Shown here: one piece after another, positions 10,521 to 22,700 of the stretch
How positions within the stretch are numbered: position 1 is the first letter of the stretch
Layout of the letters: the number at the start of each line of letters is the position of its first letter
Source of the DNA: Coniochaeta sp. PMI_546
Taxonomy: Eukaryota; Ascomycota; Sordariomycetes; Coniochaetales; Coniochaetaceae
Length of the DNA stretch: 64,000 nt
Direction of reading: 5' to 3'
Assembly (NCBI GenBank): GCA_021432605.1
Contig: MU271144.1
Span: 3,096,606-3,160,605 of the forward strand
Notes under the pieces: generated by a model
Seen by the model: the letters and a program-made list of their open reading frames with translations, nothing else
The model's database searches: none
Told to the model about the DNA's origin: nothing
Translations under genes and position numbers: made by a program

Positions 10521-12380
10521 ATTGCTTTCATTCCATGATACCCGGTACAACGCAGTCGAGGCTCAATAGACGCAATAGACTTTGGAGTTGAGTAGTCATT
10601 CAACAACATGTTGCATTGGGATGTTGGTCACGTTAAAAGGAGGACCTTTGCTGTGGTATTTCGCTCCCATGTGAGCTGCCTTGATCTAGATCCTCGCTCT
10701 ACTACTCTAACTAGTTAATATACATCAGCGGCGGTACTGAGCAAGCACTCGTTTCAGGCTCGGCTTGCTGCTTAGCTTCCATTACTCAATCGTTCTCTTG
10801 TCTTTTTATTTTCTTGTACCGGCAAGCATATGATGCACAGCAATTATCCCGTTGCGCCGCTTATTGTGATCATGGTGTCGAGCATTTTTTTTTTTTTTTT
10901 TTTTTGGCTGGTATCGAACATTCCTCTAAGGTAAGCCCAGATTTGGGTCAATAATCCGGTCCAAGTCCTCCACGAGGGAACAAGGTTGCTCGAAAGATTA
11001 TCAGGGAGAAGATAGTTGGGGAGAAGAGATTGAAAGGATAGAGAAAGAGGTGGCAATGAGAGTATGGCGAAGCATTGAAGCTTAAGTTTTCGGACCTCCC
11101 GTATGCAGGAAGCTGTAATTCGATAGCTTCCCTACGCCTTGAGTAGGTTGGCGTACCACTGCGGCTGTTTTGATTTATTGCTTGGAAGACATCAAATGAC
11201 TTGTAACAATACAGGTGAAATGTTGTGTTAAAGCTACTTTTATGTTGGAAATGTGACTGGTGCTGATATTTCTACCGCGTCAGCCCGAGGGCAGAACCGA
11301 GTCCTAGCCCTCCACTCTCAGTGTCCGTCGTAGCATGTGGTCGCGTAAGGGGTGATGGTCATCCGCTATATTCATATGGCTACACCATCTATCATGTCAA
11401 TTCTGATGATATCAACTCGCTTCATATATGGGCGTCGGGCTGTTCTTGCTAGAGATCAAAGCTCGCCACCATGTAACTCGTCCACCAAGATATTCCGCCT
11501 TTCCAATCATCAGCTTTCCTGAAACCTTGCTTCAAGTGCTCATTTCGCTCCCTGATATGTCAGGGGTACTGACTTCTCTTTGATTAAATCCCATATTTTG
11601 GACCTCCCTGAACTTCTCCAGGAATACCTTGAGGGCACTTATAGGGCATGTCAGCACCCTCATGGTGTGACTAGTTGCCATCTGCCCGTCCTTCCACGAG
11701 GTTTTAACCTGGTTTATGCAAAGCACCAGACCTTGATGCGTGGCCAAGGGATTTTTAGTGATACAGTTGGTAAGTTATAAGTACTTGAGGAATTATCGTA
11801 CTTGTTCCTCTGCTATACGGCTCTGTACAGTGCCAATGTCCTCTGTAACCTGTCGTGTGTCTGATAACGTACACAAATACCTCGGCTGTGCATTTGACAT
11901 CCTCCATGACAATTATGCACAACATGAATTCTCACATGCCATAGTGAAAGACCTAGATGATAAAACTGTTCGTAATTTCATAGCTACCTCGTTGCACATA
12001 CCTGGGTATAGACCTTTCCCACTTCGGCATTACCACCCTATCTCTCTCTTGATTGTTCCGTTGCGTTGGAGAGTCTTGATCTCATCTAGACCTATTGCCT
12101 GGACGAAGCTTTGACGTTAGTTCCATTTTTGCAGAGAGATACACTCGGTCTTCGCTTGTCCACATGGCTCCCAGTGCATTGTCATTTTCACTCCGATCCA
12201 TATCGTCCTCTCTTGTCCGAAGTCCCCCTTCTTCTCAGTCCCAGTCTTTCTTCTACTCCCCCACTTGTGGTCCAACTTGTCTGTCTTTCATCCTCACGCT
12301 GATATGATGTTTGTTCGACTCGTGCTCCTCAGTAGCAGTCAGCATGGGTAGTCTATAAAAACAGTGACTCTGTGCTCGCC
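10521..12380. other. Intergenic, no recognisable gene
   Basis: About 1.9 kb containing the 3' flank of the YeeE/YedE gene, a 21-T homopolymer run at 10885-10905, and short open frames on both strands (for example 11740-12114 plus) with no recognisable domain and unconvincing composition. Confidence 0.4.
10885..10905. repeat. Poly-T/poly-A homopolymer run of 21 bases
   Basis: Uninterrupted T run on the plus strand. It could be the A-tail of a minus-strand retroposed sequence, but I see no recognisable LINE/SINE body or target-site duplication, so it is recorded only as a simple repeat. Confidence 0.7.
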
Positions 12381-12998
12381 TCACCGCTTTGTTTTGCCGA
12401 GGCCAATACGGATGTGGCCCAACTCAACGAGTTTCTTATCCACGATCTGATCAGCGATAATCTTGGACAATCTGGTATGGTCCATTCGGTCGCACCACGT
12501 TCGAATTTGATGATCTGCAGGGTCTGCCGGAACATTATCGGCGAAGTATGAGACTGCTTGGTGATATTGTTTCTCATGGTCGTATTTGGTCATGAGCCAA
12601 TCGACAGTGGCCCGCGCGACCCGGGTGATGCACACCTCTCCCACGATGCACTTGGTAATTAGATCGCAGAATGATGCTTTTAGTATCAGCAGAGACTTTG
12701 TCGACTGCTCATGCTTGCAAACGATTGTCTCCACCTCGTCAAACTTCTCTCGGCTAGGCCATGTGAGGTGCGGTTCATATGTCTTTGCAGCTTTGAACCG
12801 GATATCCTTAATCCGCATGACCTCTTCGTCTCCTACCACGGGATTGGCCATTCTAGCTCCGAAGTGCATCGTTCTGTCGATATGAAACCAAGCCAGAGCG
12901 GAGTTGCCTGGTGCGGCTGCAGTGACTACTACTTCCTCTATCCGTCGTGTCTGTCGGTAGCCATGACCCGGATCTCTCAGCTTTGGCGCGGAAGTCAT
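12381..12998 (-). CDS. Hypothetical protein, 205 aa
   Basis: Single uninterrupted frame from an ATG at 12998 to 12381. The composition looks coding, with charged and hydrophobic residues alternating (for example DEEVMRIKDIRFKAAKTYEP and a Lys-rich C-terminus). I recognise no domain, signal peptide or membrane segment. It stands alone in a gene-poor stretch. Either a lineage-specific protein or a fragment of a longer gene; function unknown. Confidence 0.5.
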   Translation of the reverse strand: MTSAPKLRDPGHGYRQTRRIEEVVVTAAAPGNSALAWFHIDRTMHFGARMANPVVGDEEVMRIKDIRFKAAKTYEPHLTWPSREKFDEVETIVCKHEQSTKSLLILKASFCDLITKCIVGEVCITRVARATVDWLMTKYDHEKQYHQAVSYFADNVPADPADHQIRTWCDRMDHTRLSKIIADQIVDKKLVELGHIRIGLGKTKR

Positions 12999-15104
12999 TG
13001 TCGCAGTCCTAAGTCCGCTTGCGATATTTGTTAGAACAAGCTCCGTGAATAATTAGTCAAATAGAAGCCCACCGCGTTTGCGACATGTATGGCCCAATGT
13101 AATGACTTCTGGGACTGGTTACGCGTGTACGACCTGTTGAAGTTTCTTGTGACTGAATTATCGACAAACGTGGCGATGGTTTGTGGGAGAAGTGCGGGTT
13201 GACGATTATTCACATATCTTCACTCTTATTTATCCTGCCCAAGTCATTTGACCAGCTCATCACCACTTTACCTTGATACTAGTCACTTCCGGGTTTCTGT
13301 TGAGGGCCTGAGCCAAGGATGGAATTCGACCTCACACAGTATTCTCTGGACCGCTACTGCCAGGATCGAGGTCATCGTCCGCCGGGATAGAGTGTCAAGC
13401 TACACAAGCGGGTAGGATATATAGATCGATTATCGATAACAGTAAAATGGGAAAGGGAGGGACATCAGACAATAGCGGCTGCCTGAGGAGTTTTCACCTA
13501 AATCGACTTTTAGAATCCAGTGTCGTTTCATTTTTGCCTGACAGCGTACACACCCTTTCCGTCTACAACAGACAACCTCATAAGATTTCATTCTTTTTCC
13601 TTACATTATGCTATCATGTACCATTCTCCACCTATAGGGCTGAACCAGCTCATCTTTTGCTGACATTCGTCGTGCAGTCGCTCGTGGCAGATAGCTTTCT
13701 GCTTTGAAAAGTACTCAACAACGCGGCCGCAAAACCTATACCAAGCAGCGCATCCTATATGTTAGTGCGTGCGTTCCTACCAACAATATCGCTATACCTC
13801 CGTTACCCGGTTCCTCCTGACAAGCGTCGGGGATACTGTACGCAATGTTGGATACAAAGGAGCCTGAGCCGGAGCCGGTCACCGGGCAGTAGAAAGCTGC
13901 ATGCCTCTGTCTTTAACATGGCTGGTGACTATGTCTAGAGCTGTCCCAGGGGCTGAAGAGCACATAAAGAAGAGGAGCTAGGACCACCACAGCTTCATCA
14001 GAGGTAGCGTTTCGTTTTGTTAGTTTCATTGGGTTGGACGACTCTATGAATCTTGGACGTTAAAATAAGAAGATGGGACACTAAGTCTGACGTGATACTA
14101 GCTAGACCGTCCCCTAAATGCACGCACTCAAACATTCGTGTCGTTTCAGCTCTACATCACGCAACCAACGCTCTCTTACCTGGGCCCAAAGCCGCATTAT
14201 AGACTAATACAAAGATGTCGAAGGGGTCTTGGTGCCATCCCGTTGGCCACCGTCCTGCTCCTGACCTCCACCAGGAGCTGGATATGAGATATTTCCGAAT
14301 CGTTCAAATACGGGTTCTGGTATCGAGCCCAGAGTTCCTCTGGCGCCGTAAATCGATCCGTGTCACCCCGGAACTTGTTGGGGACCGATCAGAAGCGAAA
14401 CGGGTTGGCAAATATGCGGGCAGGGGTGAGAGAATGATGGGTCCAGACGCACTCCAGCAGTAATTGTCATTGTGACTGGCGCAGCTCGAAGGCTCCGTAT
14501 CCTGGTTCCAGTGCTGCTTTGGGAAGACCATGAAAGGCGGGATGTCTACCAGTGCTTGTACGGCCTGGAGGAGTCTTGCATGTAAGTGATTCAGGCAGAG
14601 GGGAGGCTAAAAGAACCTTGACGCTTGCAGCTACTACGTCTACTATGGTAGAGTTTACTGGCACATAAGGTAGTAATATGCTGTCCAAAGGTCGCAACTG
14701 GCCGTGCGCCCCTCTTGGCATATTCAGAGCGTTCCGGGTAAAACTAACCAACGTACCACATGCAGTGACCCTGACGTCACCTGCGTTGTACGTGAGCAAG
14801 GGGAGCGGTACGAGCCTTCCTAACAGTGCGTTCATATAGATGTGTAGGTATCTGGGGTGGTGGAGATGAAGACTATAGTCGAGACAGCAGCCTTTCAATA
14901 TCGGCTCATCGTCCTCTCCAGGCTCATTCACCTGTTATCTTCCAAAGACTTTCAGCCAGACCACTAAGATAGCTGTTCTGGAGGGTATTCTTTGTTTGAA
15001 TATTATCTAGACTTTCCCCTTAGAGCCAGTGTCCAGACACTCGATAATTATATTTTCACTCCAAGATTGCAGATGATTACGACGGGCTGAGGCTCCAACT
15101 CATC
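12999..15104. other. Intergenic, no confident gene
   Basis: About 2.1 kb with a 154-codon open frame on the minus strand (14467-14931) that lacks domain-like features and a smaller plus-strand frame at 13447-13707. I do not call either a gene. Confidence 0.4.
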
Positions 15105-15578
15105 ATGAACAACTCAACTGCATCCTGCCCAGCGGTCTCTACCTACGACACTACCTTTGATGGCCCCAACAACCCCACCACAGACCACATCGGCTGCTTT
15201 GGGGCCTATCAAACCGGTCCTGCTGGTATCAACGTCTCTCAGACGCTTCGAGAATGTTGCAACAACACCGTCATCATCGTCAACAACAACGGGATCTATG
15301 ACCGAGACAATCCCAGCTACGGCCACTGCTGGTACTTCTGCAACGTAACCCAAAGTAGCATCCACGAAGACACCGGCTATGGATTCTACCAGGTCCAGCG
15401 GTGTATACAAGTAAGCTGGGCCAACCACGACTACGATACTGGGGAACAAGGCAAATACGATATCCAGTGCCTCCCAAAGCGGGAGCCCAACGCCGCTGTG
15501 AATCTTTCTGTTCGACCCCTTAGCACAATTGGGTTTGGTCTTGTGTTATTGGTTCTGAGTGCTATCGTACTAGCGTGA
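15105..15578 (+). CDS. Small Cys-rich protein with C-terminal GPI-like tail
   Basis: ATG at 15105, 157 aa if unspliced. The body has eight Cys, including a CC pair, several N-glycosylation sequons (NNST, NVSQ, NVTQ, NLSV) and Gly/Asn/Tyr-rich loops. The last 20 or so residues (TIGFGLVLLVLSAIVLA) form a hydrophobic tail typical of GPI attachment signals. No N-terminal signal peptide is visible in this model, so a short upstream exon is likely missing, or the tail is a transmembrane anchor. A GTAAGC...CCAG segment at 15411-15467 (57 nt, stop-free) could be an in-frame intron; removing it gives 138 aa. Function unknown; a cell-surface protein is the best inference. Confidence 0.55.
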   Translation: MNNSTASCPAVSTYDTTFDGPNNPTTDHIGCFGAYQTGPAGINVSQTLRECCNNTVIIVNNNGIYDRDNPSYGHCWYFCNVTQSSIHEDTGYGFYQVQRCIQVSWANHDYDTGEQGKYDIQCLPKREPNAAVNLSVRPLSTIGFGLVLLVLSAIVLA

Positions 15579-15922
15579 TCAATTGGATTCCACCGGATTG
15601 TGCTTTGCGGGATTGCTATGTTGAGGCAACTGTCGGAACCACGGCGTGGCGGATCTGGCGGGATTAATAGTACGGCTTTCTGAATCATCTTGATCTCCTG
15701 GGTTTGCGAGCGGCTTCTGTTATAGTTGTGTATAGTGATAAGTAGTTTATAAATTACGAATAGGCATACCTGGCACTTCTCTCCCTGACACGCTATTCTG
15801 ACATGCGAATGCATGCATAATAGGACCTAAGATCTTGATTCCAATTGTAGCATTACGTGTGTAAACCCAACGCTGCGCCTCATTTCTACCAGTCAATGAT
15901 CCAAATCTGTGACGCTACCCGT
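15579..15922. other. Convergent 3' flanks
   Basis: About 340 bases between the converging 3' ends of the Cys-rich protein gene and the SDR gene. Nothing recognisable inside. Confidence 0.4.
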
Positions 15923-17141
15923 TCACAGCCATTCTTGCAAGCGCTCGGCTGTCCAGTTCCAGAGCTTCTCTGCCAGCTCCGGGTCCAACGCAGCATTACC
16001 AGGTCTTCCTATTTTGGCATAGGGAACTATGTACGCGCCAGATTCGGCGAAATCGGGGCTCGCCACGGCATATAGCGATGACAGTGCGCCCTTTGCCTGG
16101 CTGTCTAGCACGCCTGCGCATTTCATCATCGGCACTAGAGCCCGCAATAGGAGAGGCGGCGCCATACCAACCGCCTTCTTATTGAGATCGCTGTGTTTGC
16201 CCTTAGATATGTTGATTTTCCACAGAGCGAAGGAGCTCTAGGATGACTTACGTGTCGATGTGTCCTGGGTGAACTGCAGCAATCACGAGTCGTGCGCCCG
16301 CTCGGTCTCCCGTGCCGTAAAGAGTATGGAGCTGCTTGGCGTGCAGTATGTTCGCAAGCTTGGAGTGACCGTATCTCGTCATAGCCGACTCGGATTCCAG
16401 GTTTGGGTCGTGGAAGCGAATGCCCTCCTTGATGGTGAACCTCTCGTGCCCGTCAGAGGTGACGTTCACAATGCGGACTTGACCGGGTGGCGCAGAGGAG
16501 CTGGTAGCTTCGAGGAGGGGCAGGAGGTGGTAAGTGAAAAGCCAGTGGCTCAAGTAGTTGGTCTTTGTAGGCAGGCCGTTAGTTGGTTCACCTGAGGCAG
16601 TGTGGTGCCCCGTGTGCCTACCTGAAATTGCACCTCGTATTGATTTCGCGTGAGTGCAAAAGGGACGCCCATGACGCCGGCATTATTGACTAGTCCGTGT
16701 AAAGAAGTCTCCTTGCTGCGCATAATGTGTCAGAAGGCAGTCTACCCGCTCATGCTGACCGCAGGAGGAAGCAGGTCACGAACGACTTGATCACCTGGGC
16801 AGCCTCTAGGACGCTAGCAAAATCCTGGAGGTCGAGTGGCAGGAATAATATATCCGCCTCGGGTTTTGCAAGGGACTGCCTGATATCGGTAATCGCCTCA
16901 CTGGCTCTATCGGCACTCCTCGCCCCCATGTAGACTCTCGCACCGCGGCTGGCGAGACCGGCAACGGTTGCCTTTCCGCTGTTGTGCATGAAATATTCAG
17001 TTGTCAGCAAGCAAGCGGCGGGATGAACAGGTGAACAAAAGAGCTTTGGGTCGCGTACACGCCTGCGTTGCCACCTGTGACGACAAAAACCTTGCCAGTC
17101 AGGTCGGGCAATGACTCTGGCGCAAAGGTTGATTTCGGCAT
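15923..17141 (-). CDS. Short-chain dehydrogenase/reductase (classical SDR, retinol-dehydrogenase/WWOX-like)
   Basis: NAD(P)-dependent oxidoreductase of unknown substrate. Exons 17141-17059, 16978-16760, 16715-16622, 16562-16252 and 16190-15923 give 324 aa. The cofactor motif TGGNAGVGKA spans the first intron; LHGLVNNAGVMGVPF marks the NNAG strand; the active-site YGHSK lies in TRYGHSKLAN; VHPGHIDT follows, as in protochlorophyllide-reductase/retinol-dehydrogenase-like SDRs. The donor of the second intron is uncertain: GTCAGC at 16759 is used here (44-nt intron), and another phase-2 donor slightly upstream would also keep the frame, changing only a few residues before LHGLVNNAG. It is divergent from the Zn2Cys6 regulator at 17780 with a motif-dense shared promoter, suggesting local regulation. 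Confidence 0.85.
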
Positions 17142-17779
17142 CGTCAGGCTTGTCGGGAATAGGGAAGCAATACTGATGGAAGAGCCTTGAACGATAGATT
17201 TGTTGCTCGGTCAGTGGACAGGATTCTTCCGGAGTGTTATGGAACATGACCCTTCTTAAAGCATTTTCAAGCTCAATATCATTTTCGTCGCATGCATGGG
17301 TAGGATCGGACAGACCGCTTGCTTCCTGCCATGCTCACTTGACTTGCTGTTTCTGGCAATGGCGGGTACGTCCGCAACTCAGTCCGCAACTCAGTCCGCA
17401 ACTCAGTCCGCAACCCAATACACACCCAGTCCGCTTTCCGCTTACCATGCGGGACCCACCCATACCGGGACCCGAGGTGCTGGATCCACACGGTCCGCAA
17501 ACAGTCCGCTTACGGTTCGGAATTTGTCCGCAGCTGTCCGCAAGGGCTACCGAAGATCATCCCCATACCGAACGCAATAAACAGTGGGTCTCAGGTACAC
17601 GTAGGTATTCGTACGCTACCTAGACATACAGCCTGCGAAGCTTATTTGCTTAATAATCGCCATCCCTCACGTCGCTATGTCAGGTACCTTGAGGAGCTAC
17701 CCAGTATTTGTCGATTCAAAAGACAGCATGGCAGCGCCCAAGATATCATCCCTTACCACCACGCATCCAATCTCCGACA
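17142..17779. promoter_or_regulatory. Divergent promoter between SDR and Zn2Cys6 regulator, with TCCGCA cluster
   Basis: The 638 bases between diverging ATGs hold a short tandem repeat and a dense set of TCCGC words, described separately. Zn2Cys6 proteins recognise CGG/CCG triplets, so the cluster is a candidate for autoregulation by the adjacent regulator (inference). Confidence 0.55.
17371..17415. repeat. 12-bp tandem repeat TCCGCAACTCAG, about 3.7 copies
   Basis: TCCGCA begins at 17371, 17383, 17395 and 17407, exactly 12 bases apart, each of the first three followed by ACTCAG. It sits in the SDR/regulator divergent promoter. Three further TCCGCA copies (17494, 17527, 17537) and TCCGCT copies (17430, 17437, 17505) follow outside the tandem array. 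Confidence 0.85.
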
Positions 17780-19788
17780 ATGTCCGTGCCTGTCGCTCTC
17801 CAAAGCCCTAGAGGCGCAATCCACGCGCGGCAGGCGTGCGTGAGCTGCCGCGGTCAGAAGCGGAAATGCAGCCGGCAGCTGCCGCGATGCGACCTGTGCC
17901 AGAAAAAGAAGCAGCGGTGCGAATATCTCCCTGAGGCGCTCCCTGACGCGGATGAAGATCCTGCTGCGATTGCGGAAGTCAGTTACACACCTTTTCTAGC
18001 TCTTCACAGTAGACAGCTTCACAGTGCCTAAATGGAAAGCTAGCCTCAAGCCCTCGCCGAGAACCGCTTCCCGGCACTCTTCTTCCTCGACACATGGCTG
18101 TTTTGCGACCGCCGTCTAGCTGTGCCGGCGGCCGAGGCCAACCTGCCGCGACACATCGAGACCATGTTTGCCCACGAGACGCAGGAGGCACTCGAGGCTC
18201 TGCTGGACCGTTATTTTACCCTGGTTCACCCCTCGTTTCCGGTTTGTAGGTCCCCCTAGTCTTGCCTCCAGGTTCTACATTACCGATCATTGTGTTCGGA
18301 ATACATGCGAGGCTGATTGACTTGACTTTTACGCAGTGTCTAAGCTCAAAATGCGGCGTTACCTGGACTCGCCAAGGACACTCAGCAACCAGCCAGACAT
18401 GGTCTTTCTGATCATGGCAGTCCGCTTACTATGCTTGAATATCGCTCCTAGCCAATCCGCCGATGACCCGGGACTGCTGTACCGCCAGTCAAAGGAATGC
18501 TACGCCGCGTTGGAGATGCAGGGTGTCATCACGCCCCTGCTACTGCAGGGTGCTCTCCTCTTGTCCTACTGGGAGATGGGCCAGGCGGTATACCCGGCTG
18601 CATTTCTGTCTGTCGGCCTGTGTGCCCGCCTGGCGGAAGCACTGGGCAACCACAAACAGAGGGACAGGATGCCCATGTACCCAGATACAGGTGGGTCCCT
18701 ATTTGTCTCATCTGCTGCCCTCTCCTGTAATTGTCTTTGACAGCAGGTGGTAGGATCTGCGGTCGATGCGGAAGAGCAGAGACGTGTCTGGTGGGGCATA
18801 TTGACGATTGACAGGTATGTTTATGGTGAGAATCATGTTGGCTACCTCCAGCTATGACAAAGCGGTGACCTAACCGGAAACGGTGAACAGGTATGTCGTC
18901 GCCGGTATGACTGGCAGGCCTTTCTCGTTTACCGATGCCCGACCCGAGGATCTGCTGCCCATGTTGGAGGGATCGTGGGATATAGGGGTACGTCTTGGTA
19001 TCCTCCGATACCTACTGATTTAAGGCATGGTGACTCGGGTACTAGTAACGATTTCTGATACCAACAGGAGCCGTCCGTAACCCCGTCACTGGCAGCATGT
19101 AGCGACGTATCCCGCCCCGTGTCCGCCTTCGCCCGCACATGCCAGGCATCACACCTACTGTCCCGCGTGCTGCGTCACATAAACGAACCTCCCGCCGACA
19201 TGAGCCTCTGGTATCAGGACGGCATCCGCCTGCATCACGTACTGGAGGCCTTTTCTTCGGGGGTCGTTTTGGACCTGCAGCAGCCCAACATCACCGCGGA
19301 ATCCCGTGCATATCCCGCAGTTGGTTTAGTCTACACAGCGCAGATACTTCTGTACGACTCCCATACCTGTGCCGAGTTCGATCAGCCCGGCGGTGTAGGT
19401 CTCCAGGAGCAGCTTGAAATGCAGGCTCTCTCTCTGGCGGGCCTCAGAAACGTGTGCCCTGCCGTCTCTCGCTTTGCCACTGGCGTCAGGGCTGCTCTCC
19501 GGGCGGGCGACGCCATGGCGTCAAGTCCCCTCCTCCTGAACAGCCTGTACGAGGCAGGCAAGTATTACCTGTGGTACTATCGAGAGACCCACAGGGCTGA
19601 ATTACTCACCGAAACGAATGAGATTATGCTTACGTTGCGAGCGCTGACTAGCCAGTGGGCGCTTGCTGGTAAGATACCATCCCTGTCTCCTACTACTCTT
19701 CTAGGCCGGGAACGACGCTCACGCCATGACAGGTCAATATATAGCGATTCTCGATGGGGATGAGTTTCGACCAAGTGAACAAGTCTAA
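17780..19788 (+). CDS. Zn2Cys6 fungal-specific transcription factor
   Basis: Nuclear pathway-type regulator. Exons 17780-17977, 18044-18245, 18337-18690, 18754-18814, 18891-18987, 19068-19668 and 19733-19788 give 522 aa. The zinc cluster lies near residues 20-48: CVSC-RGQKRK-C-SRQLPR-C-DLC-QKKKQR-C, a C-x2-C-x6-C-x6-C-x2-C-x6-C pattern. A fungal_trans-type middle region follows, with LLSYWEMGQAVYPAAFL, GLCARLAEALG and EEQRRVWWGILTIDRYVVAG. The fourth exon only keeps frame if the acceptor is the AG at 18752-18753. The gene diverges from the SDR at 15923-17141; control of that SDR and of itself through the TCCGCA sites is plausible but inferred. The predicted protein ends shortly after the helical region, so it lacks a long activation tail. 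Confidence 0.87.
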
Positions 19789-22700
19789 ATATCAACATGG
19801 GAACAGAACGCGGGATAATCAACCTATTGACAGTCCCTGGACTTCATCACGCGCTTGATCACCACTTCTGGCGTATGATGGAATGCTGCGATTGTACGTG
19901 CGCTTTGATACACCATATGCAACTTACCATAGACATAATTGAGGTCGGACTCCTACATGTCTACTATAGCGCTAAGAGTTCCTCAATTGAACATAATCCA
20001 GTCACGGCCAACAACATACATAACACTGTCTGTCCATGTATGACCGTGCCAGGTGAAACCTTTATCGCTGACCTAAAAGGAAAGAAGAAAAAGAATTGAC
20101 CAAAATAAATAGATTTCTGGAACCTTCGAGAGGCCGTAGAAGCTTACCTGTAGAAGGTAAAAAGTCGGCGAAAATGTCTATAGAGTGAATGGAAGTGGTG
20201 CTACCTACGATGTGTTATATTACCCATTCGCTCACTGTTTCCGAGTCTTCAACTCGTAATTCCATTCACATATACAAAGCATGGATCGAGTTACCGCGGC
20301 AGGAAAGGCAATGCATTATTCGATAAATTACTAAGTGTATCTCATTCAAACTCTCTTTTTCTTGTTCGGTAATTTACACTCCTTTTCTACACGTGCCTCA
20401 GTTCAAACGCGCTGGTGGCTAGCATCTTTCGAGAGCTCTGGGGCAAATTTCGAAGCACAAAACAGATTCTGTGGGATAAAGTAATCGTTGAACGAAGAAA
20501 TGGCCTTTAGCTGCACCGCTGGCGATGGAGCTGATTTGTCAGTCGCGGTGTTGTGGCTGAAAATCAACAGCTTGTCAGTGGGGCGGATGGCGTGGCGGGC
20601 CGTCCCGCTGCTCCTCAAGTCGGGTACGTACCTTAGGTTGCGCGGGGTAAATGCTGACACCCCCCCCACCCCTAGCCCTGGCAGGAACCCCGGGTCTTTG
20701 GGGCTGAGCCCTCCTATTTCGTCCCTGTTCTCATCCGAGCTCAGTCGAGGTGGTGTACATTACAATGCGAGGGCAGTTCCCAGCTGGCCATTGGATGGAC
20801 ACGATTCTGAACCGCTCTGAACCGCGGATGCCATGTACTGAAGTCCTAGATAGCCTGCCCTATGTACACGTGCCTAGCGACCATTTATGTCATGCTATAC
20901 GGCACAGTCGCATCTCAATTTCCAGATTTCTCATCTCGATCAGTTTACCACGAAGTATGATTACCTCGTCGACCCCCAATCTACCTTCTAAGCAGCATCT
21001 GCGTAGCCATCAGACTTCACTTTTTTGTCTCGCCAAAGGCCGAGCACAGCCCCTTCGGTCTTCCACCGTGGTGTCCACCGGCAGCTTCTAGTAATGAGAA
21101 CCGCTCTGTGCCGGCATCGTCTGACACTGGCACTATTCCGCCATTGATGTACCTCAAAGACAGCCGCGAGGTCTGCTTCGGGTTGAATTCCGCTGCTCTA
21201 CGGTATCAGGGCTTGTACACAGGTGTGACAACAAGCTTGGCCATTCACTACCTCGCAGCGCTAGTCGATGATTTCGTCATATAGTCATGTGAAGATAATC
21301 GTTGAGGCGGAAGGCTCATGGCCACTGGACTTTTTTTGTTGCCTTCGCCTGTTGAAAAGGATCCGCGGTGGACAATGGAATGGTTTGTTCGCCGCTCCGG
21401 TGGATAAAGAGGGCAAAGGGAGGCTAGAAGGTGGCATAGGGGTAGAACGCAAAGCTGTGCAAGGATCGAAAGCCGAAAAGCAGCATAACGCTGCCTCCGA
21501 AGCAAAGGGGCACCAATATATCTCTATGAGAGAGAGGGAGGCGGGGAGAATGACAGCCTTGTGTTCTGGGACGCCTGTGTACAAAGTAAACCCTCCATCC
21601 TCGGACCGGCCGATCACCAAATTGACGGCATGTCTATGGACAACGTCACTGTCAATCTAGCACATCCGACTCAGTTGCAAGCCTCGTAAGTTTCTCACCC
21701 GATGACGCAGTTCCGGGCTTGAAGCACTCCTACACGGCGGACCTGACCTCATAGACTTCACCTGCCACATCGCAACCTAGGATGGCGGGCCATTGGCGAA
21801 GAAGACATGACTTTGCTCTTGACACCCGTCCCAACTACTGGCTTCATGTATAAATCCAACCTGGACACTCTAAAATACTCCCATCATGCCATCACGACAA
21901 CCAGCACTTACATTTCCAGCTAAAGCCCGAGCTACCGCCTACGAAGTATTGGCGGGTGGTCGCGGTGTCTCAGGCTCTACAGGCGAGATGGTCAATCTGT
22001 TACATATGGGCGAGTGCGAGGTGGCAGAACTCGCTGAGAATCGAGTAAACAGAATGGTCCAGATGGGTGGGTGAGGTTGTCTTCAGGCCCATCGGCGTAT
22101 TGCTGCACATGCCCCAAGGGTGGGCAGACAGGTCAGAAGAGTCTCGTTGGTAACGAATATCTCGCCAGTGTATGAGAATTTGATGTACTCATTTGTGTAC
22201 TGTCCGCTTTGCGAACCGGATGAGATCAATACATCAAGGAGATGGCTGAGTAAGGTATGCAGCATGCAAGCAAGCGACGAGCGCAACCAGGTCGAGGCAA
22301 TATGTTGTGAAGGAGAGGTGATGTCGAGCCATGGGAAAGCGGCCGGCGATAAATAGCAGATAGCTCGGTGCCCACTCGGCACTGGAGATATCAGCAAGCT
22401 AGTCACGAGATGCACCTCGCCATAGTCAGGCATTGCGCAGTATCTGGTGTCGAGGATGCTGGTCCAGTCGACCGTGGCTCGACCGATCTACGACTGCCAG
22501 GTTGCTCGCGGAGGACGGAGCTCGTGCCGGGACTGGGATCACGGCGATAACCATGATCATAGGCCTTGCGCAATTAAAGCTTCCATATATAAAATTTGGC
22601 GCGTCTAGGGACAGTGGTCGCAGGCTACGCTGACGATTCTTCAAGTGTCTTGAGGAGATTTGGTCACGTCCAATTTCGGATGTTCTGCGGCGGGACTGGG

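Noticed and set aside
10885-10905. A-tail of a retroposon
   Set aside because: No reverse-transcriptase-like or SINE-like body and no flanking duplication recognised.
14467-14931. 154-codon minus-strand frame
   Set aside because: No domain, no regular hydrophobic pattern and no splice context; likely chance.
17371-17415. CRISPR-like short direct repeats
   Set aside because: Repeat unit is 12 bp with no unique spacers and the genome is fungal; it is a promoter tandem repeat.
18690-18753. Frameshift in the Zn2Cys6 regulator at the third intron
   Set aside because: Using the AG at 18752-18753 as acceptor restores the frame, so no lesion needs to be assumed.
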